This document shows positions 1-6,801 of a stretch of DNA of 9,313 nt, piece by piece (within the stretch, counting starts at the first letter, position 1; every line of letters starts with the position of its first letter). The stretch is taken from contig JAJDEC010000508.1 of NCBI GenBank assembly GCA_029259995.1, positions 1 to 9,313 of the forward strand, written 5' to 3'. Source of the stretch: Phycisphaerae bacterium. Its GTDB lineage: Bacteria > Planctomycetota > Phycisphaerae > UBA1845 > UTPLA1. The position numbers were made by a program, and so were the translations under genes. Under the pieces are notes generated by a model, which did no database searches, had not been told where the DNA came from, and worked only from the letters and a program-made list of their open reading frames with translations.

Positions 1-2391
1 GTTGCGTTGCGCGCCCTGGCGACATTGCCGCAGACGCATGTCGCCGTGATTTCCGGCCGGGCGCTGGGCGATCTCGCTGAATTGACGGGCATGCCGGAGG
101 ATGTGCATCTCGTCGGCAGCCACGGCAGTGAATTCGATCTCGATTTTGCGACGTCGATTCCGACGGAAGCGGCGGAACTGCAGAAGAAAGTCCACGCCGA
201 ATTGCAGGCCGTTGCATCGGCGGCCCAGGGATTCTCGCTCGAAGTCAAGCCTGCGAGCATCGCGTTTCATTATCGCAATGCCGAGGAGACGGCTGCCGAC
301 AGCGCCGTCGATCGGATTCTCAACGGCGCCGCGGCGTGGGACGGCGTCTATACGAAACACGGCAAGAAAGTCGTCGAGCTCGGCGTCGTGAAGACGGACA
401 AGGGCACGGCCCTGTCGCGCATTCGCCATCTCGTCGGTGCGTCGGCCGTCCTGTTCCTCGGCGACGATGTGACGGATGAAGACGCCTTTGCGACGCTTCA
501 TGGACCGGACGTCGGCGTGAAGATCGGCGTCGGGGCGTCGTCGGCGGCGTATCGTGTGGATGGACCGATCGATGTCGCGCGCGTGCTGGCGCGATTGAGC
601 GAGCTGCGAAACGAATGGCTTGCGGGATCGCAGGCGGTTGCGATCGAGCGGCATGCGCTGCTCAGCGATCAGCGAACGATCGCGCTCGTGACGCCCGCGG
701 CGCGCGTGACCTGGTTCTGCGCGCCGCGGATCGATTCGCCGGCGCTGTTTGCCGAATTGCTCGGCGGACCGGCGGCGGGGCATTTTTCGATTAGTACCGC
801 CGATGATTCGCCACCGACGTCACAGGACTACGACGACAATTCACTGGTCCTCAAGACGAATTGGCCGGAGTTCAGCGTCACGGATTTCCTCGATTGCTCA
901 GCGGGTCGTCCGGGGCAGCGCGCGGGGCGATCGGATCTCGTTCGAATTATCGAGGGTCGCGGTCGCGTGCGCATCGAGTTCGCACCGCGGCTCGACTTCG
1001 GTCGCGTACCGACGTATCTGAGCCTGCGCGACGGGGGCGTTGTCGTCGAAGACACGCTCGATCCGATCGTGCTGCGTTCGCCCGGCGTTGAATGGCGCAT
1101 CGAATCGGAGGGAACGCACCAGACGGCGATCGCCGACGTCGAACTCAACGGCTCGCCGCTCGCGCTCGAGCTTCGCTACGGTTCGGGCAGCCTGCGCGAG
1201 TTGTCAAATCCCGTCGCGGATCGATTGTGCCTGACGCGTTCGTTCTGGTCGGCCTGGGCGGAGCGGCTGAATTTACCCGCAATGGCGCCCGAGTTTGTTC
1301 GTCGCGGCGCGCTGGTCCTCAAGGCACTTTGTTACGGCCCGACGGGCGCGATATCCGCGGCGGCGACGACGAGCCTCCCCGAACACATCGGCGGCGTGCG
1401 CAACTGGGATTATCGATACTGCTGGCTGCGTGATGCGGCGATGTCGGCGGCGACCCTCGTCAAACTCGGCAGCACGACGGAGGCGATGGAGTATCTCGAC
1501 TGGCTGCTCGGCATCGTTGATCGAAGCGAATCGCCGGAGCGCCTGTCGCCCTTGTACGGCGTTGCAGGCGAAGCGCTCGGCGTCGAGGCGGAAGTCGGCG
1601 AACTTGCCGGCTACTGCGGCAGCCGACCGGTACGCGTGGGCAACAGCGCGGCGCGTCAGATTCAGCTCGACGTGTTCGGTCCGAACGTGGAGCTGATTGC
1701 GTTGCTGTCGGATCGCGATGCGCCCTTGTCGTCGGATCATTGGCGGCTGGTCGAGGCGATGGTCCGCGCCGTCGAGAAGCGCTGGCACGAGCCCGATCAC
1801 GGTATCTGGGAAATCCGCAAACCGCGGCGGCATCACGTGCATTCGAAAGTGATGTGCTGGATGACGGTCGATCGCGCGATTCACGTGGCGAATCGATTTC
1901 TCGATCGCGATCGGGAGGACTGGCGCGCGTTGCGCGAACGCATCGCGTCGGACGTGCTCGACAACGGATACAAGCCGAGCGTCGGCGCGTTCACGGCGGC
2001 GTATGACGGCGAGGATCTGGACGCCAGCGCGCTGGCCGTTGGACTGAGTGGATTATTGCCGCCGGAAGACGAGCGGTTTGCTTCGACCGTCGAAAATATC
2101 GACACGGCGCTGCGTGACGGACCGACCGTCTATCGCTATCGAGCTGACGACGGATTACCCGGCGTCGAGGGCGGTTTTTTCATCTGTGCGTCGTGGTTGA
2201 TCGACTCGTTCGTCTTGTTAGGCCAGCGCCAGAAAGCGGAAGCACTGTTCGGCGTCATGACGGATCTTGTGGGGCCGACGTGGTCGTTGAGTGAGCAGTA
2301 CGATCCGCCCAGCGGCCGGGCGCTGGGGAATGTGCCGCAGGCGTATTCGTATATCGGGCTGATCGAAAACGCGATTCGGCTGTCGAAATGA
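1..2391 (+). CDS. otsB: Trehalose-6-phosphate phosphatase fused to a GH15 glycoside hydrolase (5'-truncated)
   Basis: The frame is open from base 1, so the true start lies upstream; 796 residues are visible (numbered here from base 1). Residues 1 to about 200 match the HAD-type phosphatase OtsB, which releases trehalose from trehalose-6-phosphate: VISGR (15-20, motif II Ser18), SHGSE (40-44), KG (Lys134, motif III) and FLGDDVTDED (152-161, motif IV Asp155/156/159). The DxDGT nucleophile motif would lie before the window. From about residue 215 the protein is a GH15 enzyme with a beta-rich N-terminal domain (RTIALVTPAARVTWFCAPR) and an (alpha/alpha)6 barrel. The barrel shows NWDYRYCWLRD (468-478), GIWEIR with Glu604 as likely general acid, and SEQYD with Glu765 as likely general base. 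GH15 members of this form include trehalases and glucoamylases, so the substrate is not settled. The usual LDVYGE motif reads LDVFGP here. The product is probably cytoplasmic, as no signal peptide is visible. An otsA gene upstream is plausible but unseen. Confidence 0.9.
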   Translation, partial: VALRALATLPQTHVAVISGRALGDLAELTGMPEDVHLVGSHGSEFDLDFATSIPTEAAELQKKVHAELQAVASAAQGFSLEVKPASIAFHYRNAEETAADSAVDRILNGAAAWDGVYTKHGKKVVELGVVKTDKGTALSRIRHLVGASAVLFLGDDVTDEDAFATLHGPDVGVKIGVGASSAAYRVDGPIDVARVLARLSELRNEWLAGSQAVAIERHALLSDQRTIALVTPAARVTWFCAPRIDSPALFAELLGGPAAGHFSISTADDSPPTSQDYDDNSLVLKTNWPEFSVTDFLDCSAGRPGQRAGRSDLVRIIEGRGRVRIEFAPRLDFGRVPTYLSLRDGGVVVEDTLDPIVLRSPGVEWRIESEGTHQTAIADVELNGSPLALELRYGSGSLRELSNPVADRLCLTRSFWSAWAERLNLPAMAPEFVRRGALVLKALCYGPTGAISAAATTSLPEHIGGVRNWDYRYCWLRDAAMSAATLVKLGSTTEAMEYLDWLLGIVDRSESPERLSPLYGVAGEALGVEAEVGELAGYCGSRPVRVGNSAARQIQLDVFGPNVELIALLSDRDAPLSSDHWRLVEAMVRAVEKRWHEPDHGIWEIRKPRRHHVHSKVMCWMTVDRAIHVANRFLDRDREDWRALRERIASDVLDNGYKPSVGAFTAAYDGEDLDASALAVGLSGLLPPEDERFASTVENIDTALRDGPTVYRYRADDGLPGVEGGFFICASWLIDSFVLLGQRQKAEALFGVMTDLVGPTWSLSEQYDPPSGRALGNVPQAYSYIGLIENAIRLSK

Positions 2392-2424
2392 CCTTCGGCG
2401 GGTTTTCGGCCGCGTGCAAACCGG

Positions 2425-2452
2425 TTGCCGTTACCGACCGATCTGCTATATT
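2425..2452 (+). promoter_or_regulatory. Sigma-70-type promoter of the tRNA-Ala gene
   Basis: TTGCCG (2425-2430) and TATATT (2447-2452) are separated by 16 bases, and TGC directly before the -10 makes it an extended -10 element. Transcription would start near 2459, a few bases before the mature tRNA at 2466. This spacing fits a stable-RNA promoter. It is read by eye from consensus matching. Confidence 0.65.
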
Positions 2453-2465
2453 GAAGGGCTCAATC

Positions 2466-2538
<73 letters not shown>

Positions 2539-2680
2539 GTTTCTTCGGGCCAGTCGTCCAGTCTTCTCCATCGTCATGAATTCGATTCCAATCCGTATGC
2601 GTATCGGTCCTTCACGCCTCGTTAATCCCGCGCAGCGGACCTGGCGGGTGGTTTTCTGGAATCGGGCGGTGGGACTTCGA

Positions 2681-2686
2681 TAGAAT
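2681..2686 (+). promoter_or_regulatory. Weak candidate -10 element for the secreted propeller gene
   Basis: TAGAAT at 2681-2686 matches the -10 consensus at five of six positions and lies about 63 bases before the ATG at 2749. The matching -35 region (TGGAAT at 2657-2662, 18-base spacer) is poor. The rest of 2539-2748, between the tRNA and this gene, shows no gene and no clear terminator. Confidence 0.3.
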
Positions 2687-2734
2687 TGGGGTTCGCGCGT
2701 CGAGGGGGGACTTCGTTAGCGTCGACAGTCAGGC

Positions 2735-2740
2735 AGGAGG
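2735..2740 (+). promoter_or_regulatory. Ribosome binding site that fixes the start of the propeller gene
   Basis: AGGAGG lies 8 bases before the ATG at 2749. It selects this ATG over the in-frame TTG at 2686, which would place 21 extra residues in front of an otherwise classic signal peptide. Confidence 0.85.
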
Positions 2741-2748
2741 AGAGGGGT

Positions 2749-4404
2749 ATGCTCGCTCGCAGCGCGGTCGTTTCATGTATTTCCATATTGATCGGTGTGT
2801 CCGTCGCGTCGGCGGGGACGCTCAGCGTGACGAGCTTGTCGCCGAACCGCCTCGCGCCACAGGCCCCGCGCGATACGACGATCGATATCACTTTTTCGCT
2901 GCCGGTCAATCCCGCGACGATTACGAGCGGTTCTTTCCGCGTCTTCGGCCCCAACACCGGCACGATGCCGGGCACGTTTTCAACGACCAACGGCGGCCAG
3001 ACGGTTGTGTTCACGCCGGCGCGCCAGTTCATCGCGGGCGATGTCATTACAGTGACAATGGCGAACACGATTGCGGCAACGGGCGGCGAAACGCTTCGCT
3101 CCACCGGATATGTCTATCAATTCTGGATTCGTGCCGGCCGTGCGACGCGCGGTTTCACGCAATCTCAAGCGTGGGACGTTCGCACCGGCTGGCCCGGGCC
3201 TGCACGTATCTACGGCGGTCAGGCGTCGGATCTCAACGGCAACGGCTACGCCGATCTGGCGATCATCTGCGAAGACTCGTCGGATATTCGCGCCTATCTG
3301 AACACGGCGGACGGTTCGGGGATGTTCGGACCGCGGCTTGATCCGCCGGCGACCGTCGGCGGCGTACCCAGCCCGAACGGTGCGGCGGATTTCAACAACG
3401 ACGGCCACATCGATCTCGTGACGGGCAACTTCAACACGGCGGATGTGTCCGTCCTGCTCGGCAACGGCGACGGTACCTTCGGCTCGCGCCAAGACATCAC
3501 GGTCGGCAGCCAGACGCGCGGCATTGCGGCGTTTGATTTCGACGGCGACGGCGATCCGGATATCGCCTGTGCCAGCGCGGCGGCGAACCACGTGTCGATC
3601 ATTATCAACGATGGCACGGGAACGTTCGGCACGCCGACATCGTTCGACGCAGGCGGCGACGGGGAATATGGCCTGGCCGGCGGCGATATGAACAACGACG
3701 GGATTATTGATCTGGTTGTCGGCAATCGCAGCAGCCAGACGTTGACGATTCTGAATGGGGATGGCGATGGGACGTTTACATTCTCATCGTCGCAGGCGTC
3801 GGGCGGTACAACATGGGTCGTCGTCCTGGGCGATCTGAATCTCGACGGCTGGCTCGACGCGACGACGGCCAATGCCAATTCGCAGACGGGTGCGATTGTG
3901 CTCGGCAACGGCAGCGGAGGGCTGAACGGACCGACGACGCATTCCCTTGGCGCGCACACGGTCTCGACGGATCTCGGCGATCTCGACGGCGATGGCGATC
4001 TGGACTGGGTTCTGTCGAGTTTCGGCGGCGGCTTCTGGCGCGTCTTTGAAAACGATGGCGCCGGCGCGTTCTCGTTCGATCAGGACTTCTCAGCGGACAG
4101 CAATCCGGGCTGCTGCATCGTCGTCGATGTGAACAATGATTCAGCGATGGACCTTGTCCTGTTGGATGAGATCGCGGACACAGTTCGCATTCAGTTGAAC
4201 ACGCCGTTGACAGTCGGCGACATGAACTGCGATGGATTGGTCGACGGTGCGGATGTCGGACCGTTCGTGCTGGCGATTCTGGATGCGGCGGCGTATGCGA
4301 CAGCCCACGCGGGCTGCGATATCGCAAATGGTGACATCGATGAGGATACGAATGTCGATGTCGGCGATGTCGCGGGATTTGCGGCGCTGCTTGCTGCAAA
4401 CTAA
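2749..4404 (+). CDS. Secreted seven-bladed FG-GAP/VCBS propeller protein with Ig-like domain and dockerin-like tail
   Basis: 551 residues. Residues 1-22 form a Sec signal peptide (Arg4, hydrophobic core, cleavage after ASA). Residues 23 to about 130 resemble the SbsA/Big_5 Ig-like domain (LSPNRLAPQAPRDTTIDITF, then VNPATI and VVFTPARQF). Seven FG-GAP/VCBS repeats follow, each with a calcium-type loop of the form DxNxDGxxD. The loops begin at residues 161, 214, 265, 313, 362, 411 and 460, spaced 48-53 residues apart, which predicts a complete seven-bladed beta-propeller. The C-terminus holds two EF-hand-like loops (DMNCDGLVDGADV, 491-503; DIDEDTNVDVGDV, 529-541), like a type I dockerin, with Cys494 and Cys523 able to form a disulfide. 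No membrane anchor is visible, so the protein is likely exported and bound through the tail or calcium. Its ligand is unknown. Such proteins in planctomycetes are usually surface or matrix proteins with no proven role. It appears monocistronic. Confidence 0.9.
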   Translation: MLARSAVVSCISILIGVSVASAGTLSVTSLSPNRLAPQAPRDTTIDITFSLPVNPATITSGSFRVFGPNTGTMPGTFSTTNGGQTVVFTPARQFIAGDVITVTMANTIAATGGETLRSTGYVYQFWIRAGRATRGFTQSQAWDVRTGWPGPARIYGGQASDLNGNGYADLAIICEDSSDIRAYLNTADGSGMFGPRLDPPATVGGVPSPNGAADFNNDGHIDLVTGNFNTADVSVLLGNGDGTFGSRQDITVGSQTRGIAAFDFDGDGDPDIACASAAANHVSIIINDGTGTFGTPTSFDAGGDGEYGLAGGDMNNDGIIDLVVGNRSSQTLTILNGDGDGTFTFSSSQASGGTTWVVVLGDLNLDGWLDATTANANSQTGAIVLGNGSGGLNGPTTHSLGAHTVSTDLGDLDGDGDLDWVLSSFGGGFWRVFENDGAGAFSFDQDFSADSNPGCCIVVDVNNDSAMDLVLLDEIADTVRIQLNTPLTVGDMNCDGLVDGADVGPFVLAILDAAAYATAHAGCDIANGDIDEDTNVDVGDVAGFAALLAAN

Positions 4405-4694
4405 GTCGGGCCACGGAATCTATCGTCGAATTCCGCGCCAGATGACGACGTCCGGCGGCGAGACAGCCTTTCATCGAATGACAGCTGGCTCACGCTTTCA
4501 GCGTGTGGAAGATAGGTAGGCTGGCTCATCGAGCCGACTCGATGCGCGTCTCGCCCTGTCGCCCCAAACCTTTACCGCAGCAGTTTCGAGTCACATTCAT
4601 CCTCGGCGCGTGCATCTCGACACGATTCGGACGCCCAGGAAACCCAATGCAAAGGCTGGGGAATCGCAACGCTCGCGGTTAACCTACCCGCGAC
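4405..4694. other. 290-base gap with small hairpins, no gene
   Basis: No convincing coding frame or known RNA family is seen. Perfect short hairpins occur at 4414-4435 (6-bp stem, 10-base loop), 4491-4505 (CACGCT/AGCGTG, 3-base loop) and 4523-4535 (GGCTC/GAGCC, 3-base loop). A 5-bp stem, CCCAG/CTGGG, pairs 4634-4638 with 4656-4660. None is followed by a T-run, so they are not canonical Rho-independent terminators, though one or more may end the propeller transcript. Confidence 0.5.
4673..4693 (+). promoter_or_regulatory. Hairpin abutting the DUF309 start codon
   Basis: TCGCGG (4673-4678) pairs perfectly with CCGCGA (4688-4693) across a 9-base loop, and the stem ends one base before the ATG at 4695. 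The palindrome GGTTAACC (4677-4684) overlaps it. No Shine-Dalgarno sequence is present, so the hairpin occupies the place where a ribosome site would lie. A regulatory role is inference. Confidence 0.4.
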
Positions 4695-5123
4695 ATGTCC
4701 AGATTCGGATTCGACATCAACGAGGAAAAACGCCTCTATCTCGAAGGCATCCGCCTCTTCAACGAGGCCGAGTATTTCGCCGCGCACGACGAATGGGAGG
4801 ACGTCTGGCACCAGGTCCAGGATCGCCGTCGCGAGCAGTTCTATCGCGCCGTCATCAAAGGCGCCGTCACGCTCGTCCTTCTCCAGTCCGGCCGCGCCGT
4901 CGGCGCACGCCAGGTCTTCGTCGACTGCATCGAACAATTCGAAGGCCTGCCGGATGTGTTCATGGGGCTGGATATCAAACAACACATCGAACGACTGCGC
5001 CACGCGATCCAACCCGCCATCGAAGACCTCGACGCAAGAAATGTCGTGATCGATCCGTCACGCTTATTCAAAATCGAGTTGCTATATGATCCGTTTGAAG
5101 AGCCAAGAAATGGTGAAAGATAG
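4695..5123 (+). CDS. DUF309 family protein
   Basis: 142 residues, typical of the small helical DUF309 family (PF03745). The hallmark segment LFNEAEYFAAHDEWEDVW (about 21-38) carries the conserved His/Glu/Trp cluster, followed by RREQFYRAVIKGAV (about 44-57) and GARQVFVDC. The biochemical function of the family is not established; the conserved acidic and histidine residues suggest metal or ligand binding. An in-frame TAA at 4680-4682 excludes an earlier start, so ATG 4695 is the first available start, although no Shine-Dalgarno precedes it; it may be leaderless or non-SD initiated. The last 20 or so residues (about 122-142) are variable. The gene converges on purF, whose stop lies 84 bases away, so the two are not an operon. 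Confidence 0.88.
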   Translation: MSRFGFDINEEKRLYLEGIRLFNEAEYFAAHDEWEDVWHQVQDRRREQFYRAVIKGAVTLVLLQSGRAVGARQVFVDCIEQFEGLPDVFMGLDIKQHIERLRHAIQPAIEDLDARNVVIDPSRLFKIELLYDPFEEPRNGER

Positions 5124-5142
5124 GTCGTCGCTGCATTGAAGC

Positions 5143-5202
5143 GTCCCGCATCTCAAGCCCGAAATCCGAAGTCTCAAGTCTCAAATCTCAAATTTGAAAT
5201 CC
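5143..5202. repeat. Degenerate heptamer tandem array between convergent genes
   Basis: From 5150 to 5198 the sequence divides into seven contiguous 7-base units that all end in AA. Examples are ATCTCAA (5150), ATCCGAA (5164), GTCTCAA (5171 and again at 5178), ATCTCAA (5185) and ATTTGAA (5192). A weaker unit GTCCCGC precedes (5143) and a partial ATCC follows (5199). The consensus is roughly RTCYCAA. The array is much AT-richer than its surroundings and contains the palindrome TCAAATTTGA (5188-5197). It ends 5 bases beyond the purF stop. Function unknown; it could be a simple-sequence repeat or lie in a shared transcript-end region. Confidence 0.75.
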
Positions 5203-5207
5203 ACCCG

Positions 5208-6626
5208 TCAGCGCTCCAGCGCCAACTTATCCATCGGCGTCGTCACCTGGATCGGATAATTGCCCGAGAAACACGCCGTGCAATAGTTCCCCGCCTGCTC
5301 CTGGGCACACGCCAGCATTCCCTCGTGCGAAAGGTACGCCAGCGAATCGACTTCCAGATAATCCCGAATCTCATCGATCGATCGATTCGGCGCCACCAGC
5401 TTCGACGGATCGGGAAAATCGATACCGAAATAACACGGATGCTTGATCGGCGGACTCGCGACGCGCAAGTGAATCTCTTTCGCCCCCGCCTTGCGCAGCG
5501 CCCCCATCTTCCCGCGCGTCGTCGTGCCGCGAACCACGGAATCCTCCACAACGACCAGCCGCTTGCCGCGAACCGCCTCGCGAATCACGTTCAACTTCAT
5601 CCGAACCGCCAGATCGCGCTCGCGCTGTGTCGGCATGATGAAACTACGCCCCGCATAGTGACTCGTCGTGAAGCCGCGGCCGCGCGGCAGGCCGGACTCA
5701 TCACTGAATCCGATCGCCGCGCACCTCGCGCAGTTTGGTACGGGGATCACGAAATCCGCATCGGCCGGCGCTTCCCGCGCCAGTTGCCGACCACTCGCGA
5801 CACGAAATGCGTGCGCATTCTGACCGAAAACATTGCTCGACGGATCGGCGAAATAGACGTGCTCAAAGATGCAATGCGCCGGCTTCACTTCCGACGCATC
5901 GACGAACATCCGGCTCGACATGCCCGCTACCGACAGCGTGACGATTTCACCCGGGGCGACATCGCGAACATATTCCGCGTCAACCATGTCCAGCGCACAG
6001 GTCTCGCTCGCAATGACGAATCGGCCATCCGCCAACGCGCCAATGCACAGCGGTCGCAGACCGTGCCGATCACGCACAGCCTCGATCCGATCCGGAAAGA
6101 TGAACAGCAGCGAAAACGCCCCCTGCAATTCGCGCATGACGGCGGCGAGTGGATCCGCCGCCGTGACATGCTCCGGACTCGCGAGCAGATGCAGGATGAC
6201 TTCCGTATCGCTGGATGTCTGAAAGATGGCGCCGCGCGCTTCCAGCGAATGGCGATGCGCTGTCGCATTCACGAGATTGCCGTTGTGGGCGACGGCAACC
6301 TGTCCCTGGGCGCTCGTGACCATCAACGGCTGTGAGTTGATCTCATTGCAGGATCCTGTCGTACTGTAACGAACGTGGCCGATGGCGGCATTGCCCTTCA
6401 GGCCGTTGAGCACGTCGCCGTCGAAAATCTGCGTCGTCAGTCCGAGCTTCGCGTGGCGGCGCAGAGACCTGCCGTCGCTCGTGCAGATGCCGGCGGATTC
6501 CTGACCGCGATGTTGCTGGGCGTAGATACCAAGAAAGGCAAGTTCCGACGCGTCCGCGCGTCCATGGACGCCGAACAGGCCGCAATACTCTCGAATCCGT
6601 GAATCAGTCAGTTGCGGGCGGGCCAA
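5208..6626 (-). CDS. purF: Amidophosphoribosyltransferase (glutamine PRPP amidotransferase)
   Basis: 472 residues, the normal length. It catalyses the first committed step of purine synthesis: PRPP plus glutamine gives phosphoribosylamine. The N-terminal Ntn glutaminase has its nucleophile at Cys15 (EYCGLFGV), so a 14-residue propeptide should be removed. HRGQESAG, GHVRYSTTG, HNGNL and SSDTEV follow in order. The C-terminal phosphoribosyltransferase half shows the PRPP loop VVVEDSVVRGTTT (Glu361-Asp362). Cys252, Cys398, Cys449 and Cys452 fit the [4Fe-4S] ligands of the Bacillus-type enzyme; the 252-398 spacing equals that of the B. subtilis ligands 236-382. Oddities: the usual PDS/PET segment reads VPNCARCAA (296-304), and the RNHYVGRTF segment reads TTSHYAGRSF (320-329). 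The start is TTG 6626; the only alternative upstream frame is closed by a stop at 6660-6662, and a GGGAG site precedes it. The gene is likely transcribed alone. Confidence 0.97.
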   Translation of the reverse strand: MARPQLTDSRIREYCGLFGVHGRADASELAFLGIYAQQHRGQESAGICTSDGRSLRRHAKLGLTTQIFDGDVLNGLKGNAAIGHVRYSTTGSCNEINSQPLMVTSAQGQVAVAHNGNLVNATAHRHSLEARGAIFQTSSDTEVILHLLASPEHVTAADPLAAVMRELQGAFSLLFIFPDRIEAVRDRHGLRPLCIGALADGRFVIASETCALDMVDAEYVRDVAPGEIVTLSVAGMSSRMFVDASEVKPAHCIFEHVYFADPSSNVFGQNAHAFRVASGRQLAREAPADADFVIPVPNCARCAAIGFSDESGLPRGRGFTTSHYAGRSFIMPTQRERDLAVRMKLNVIREAVRGKRLVVVEDSVVRGTTTRGKMGALRKAGAKEIHLRVASPPIKHPCYFGIDFPDPSKLVAPNRSIDEIRDYLEVDSLAYLSHEGMLACAQEQAGNYCTACFSGNYPIQVTTPMDKLALER

Positions 6627-6633
6627 TGCGCGG

Positions 6634-6638
6634 CTCCC
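6634..6638 (-). promoter_or_regulatory. Ribosome binding site supporting the TTG start of purF
   Basis: On the minus strand GGGAG lies 7 bases before TTG 6626. No ATG or GTG is available between the upstream in-frame stop and the catalytic Cys15 codon, so this site supports the non-ATG start. Confidence 0.75.
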
Positions 6639-6674
6639 GGGTCGGGCGTGTGCGTTTGCTCAACCAAAAGAAAC

Positions 6675-6703
6675 ACGATAGACGCGATACAGCGCATCTT
6701 CAA
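6675..6703 (-). promoter_or_regulatory. Candidate sigma-70 promoter of purF
   Basis: On the minus strand TTGAAG (6703-6698) and TATCGT (6680-6675) are separated by exactly 17 bases. Each hexamer matches consensus at four positions. It would give a leader of about 40 bases before the TTG start. The gap between pit and purF (6627-6801) holds no gene, and I see no purine operator that I can name. Confidence 0.5.
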
Positions 6704-6801
6704 GAGGACGCAGTCGGGCACGAATTTGTGGGGCAGACACGACGGGCACCCGAATCTCCGACCTGCGACATGTCACAACCCGCTGGCAAACTCGTCGGGC
6801 G

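Noticed and set aside
1273..1884. 203-residue minus-strand open frame
   Set aside because: Antisense to the conserved GH15 catalytic region; no recognisable motif.
2686..2748. Earlier TTG start for the propeller gene
   Set aside because: It would bury the signal peptide behind 21 residues, and the AGGAGG site clearly serves ATG 2749.
2539..2748. Mobile element inserted at the tRNA 3' end
   Set aside because: The tRNA could serve as an attachment site, but no integrase gene and no repeated tRNA 3' fragment is seen in the window.
4631..4665. Possible riboswitch before DUF309
   Set aside because: The CCCAG/CTGGG stem with a purine-rich loop looked suggestive, but I could not match it to the conserved cores of the riboswitch classes I know.
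5143..5202. CRISPR array
   Set aside because: Units are 7 bases, contiguous and degenerate, with no spacers and no cas genes nearby.
5136..6335. 399-residue plus-strand open frame
   Set aside because: It lies antisense to purF, a confident gene; its composition is Arg/His/Asp-rich with no domain-like pattern, as expected from GC-rich antisense shadow.
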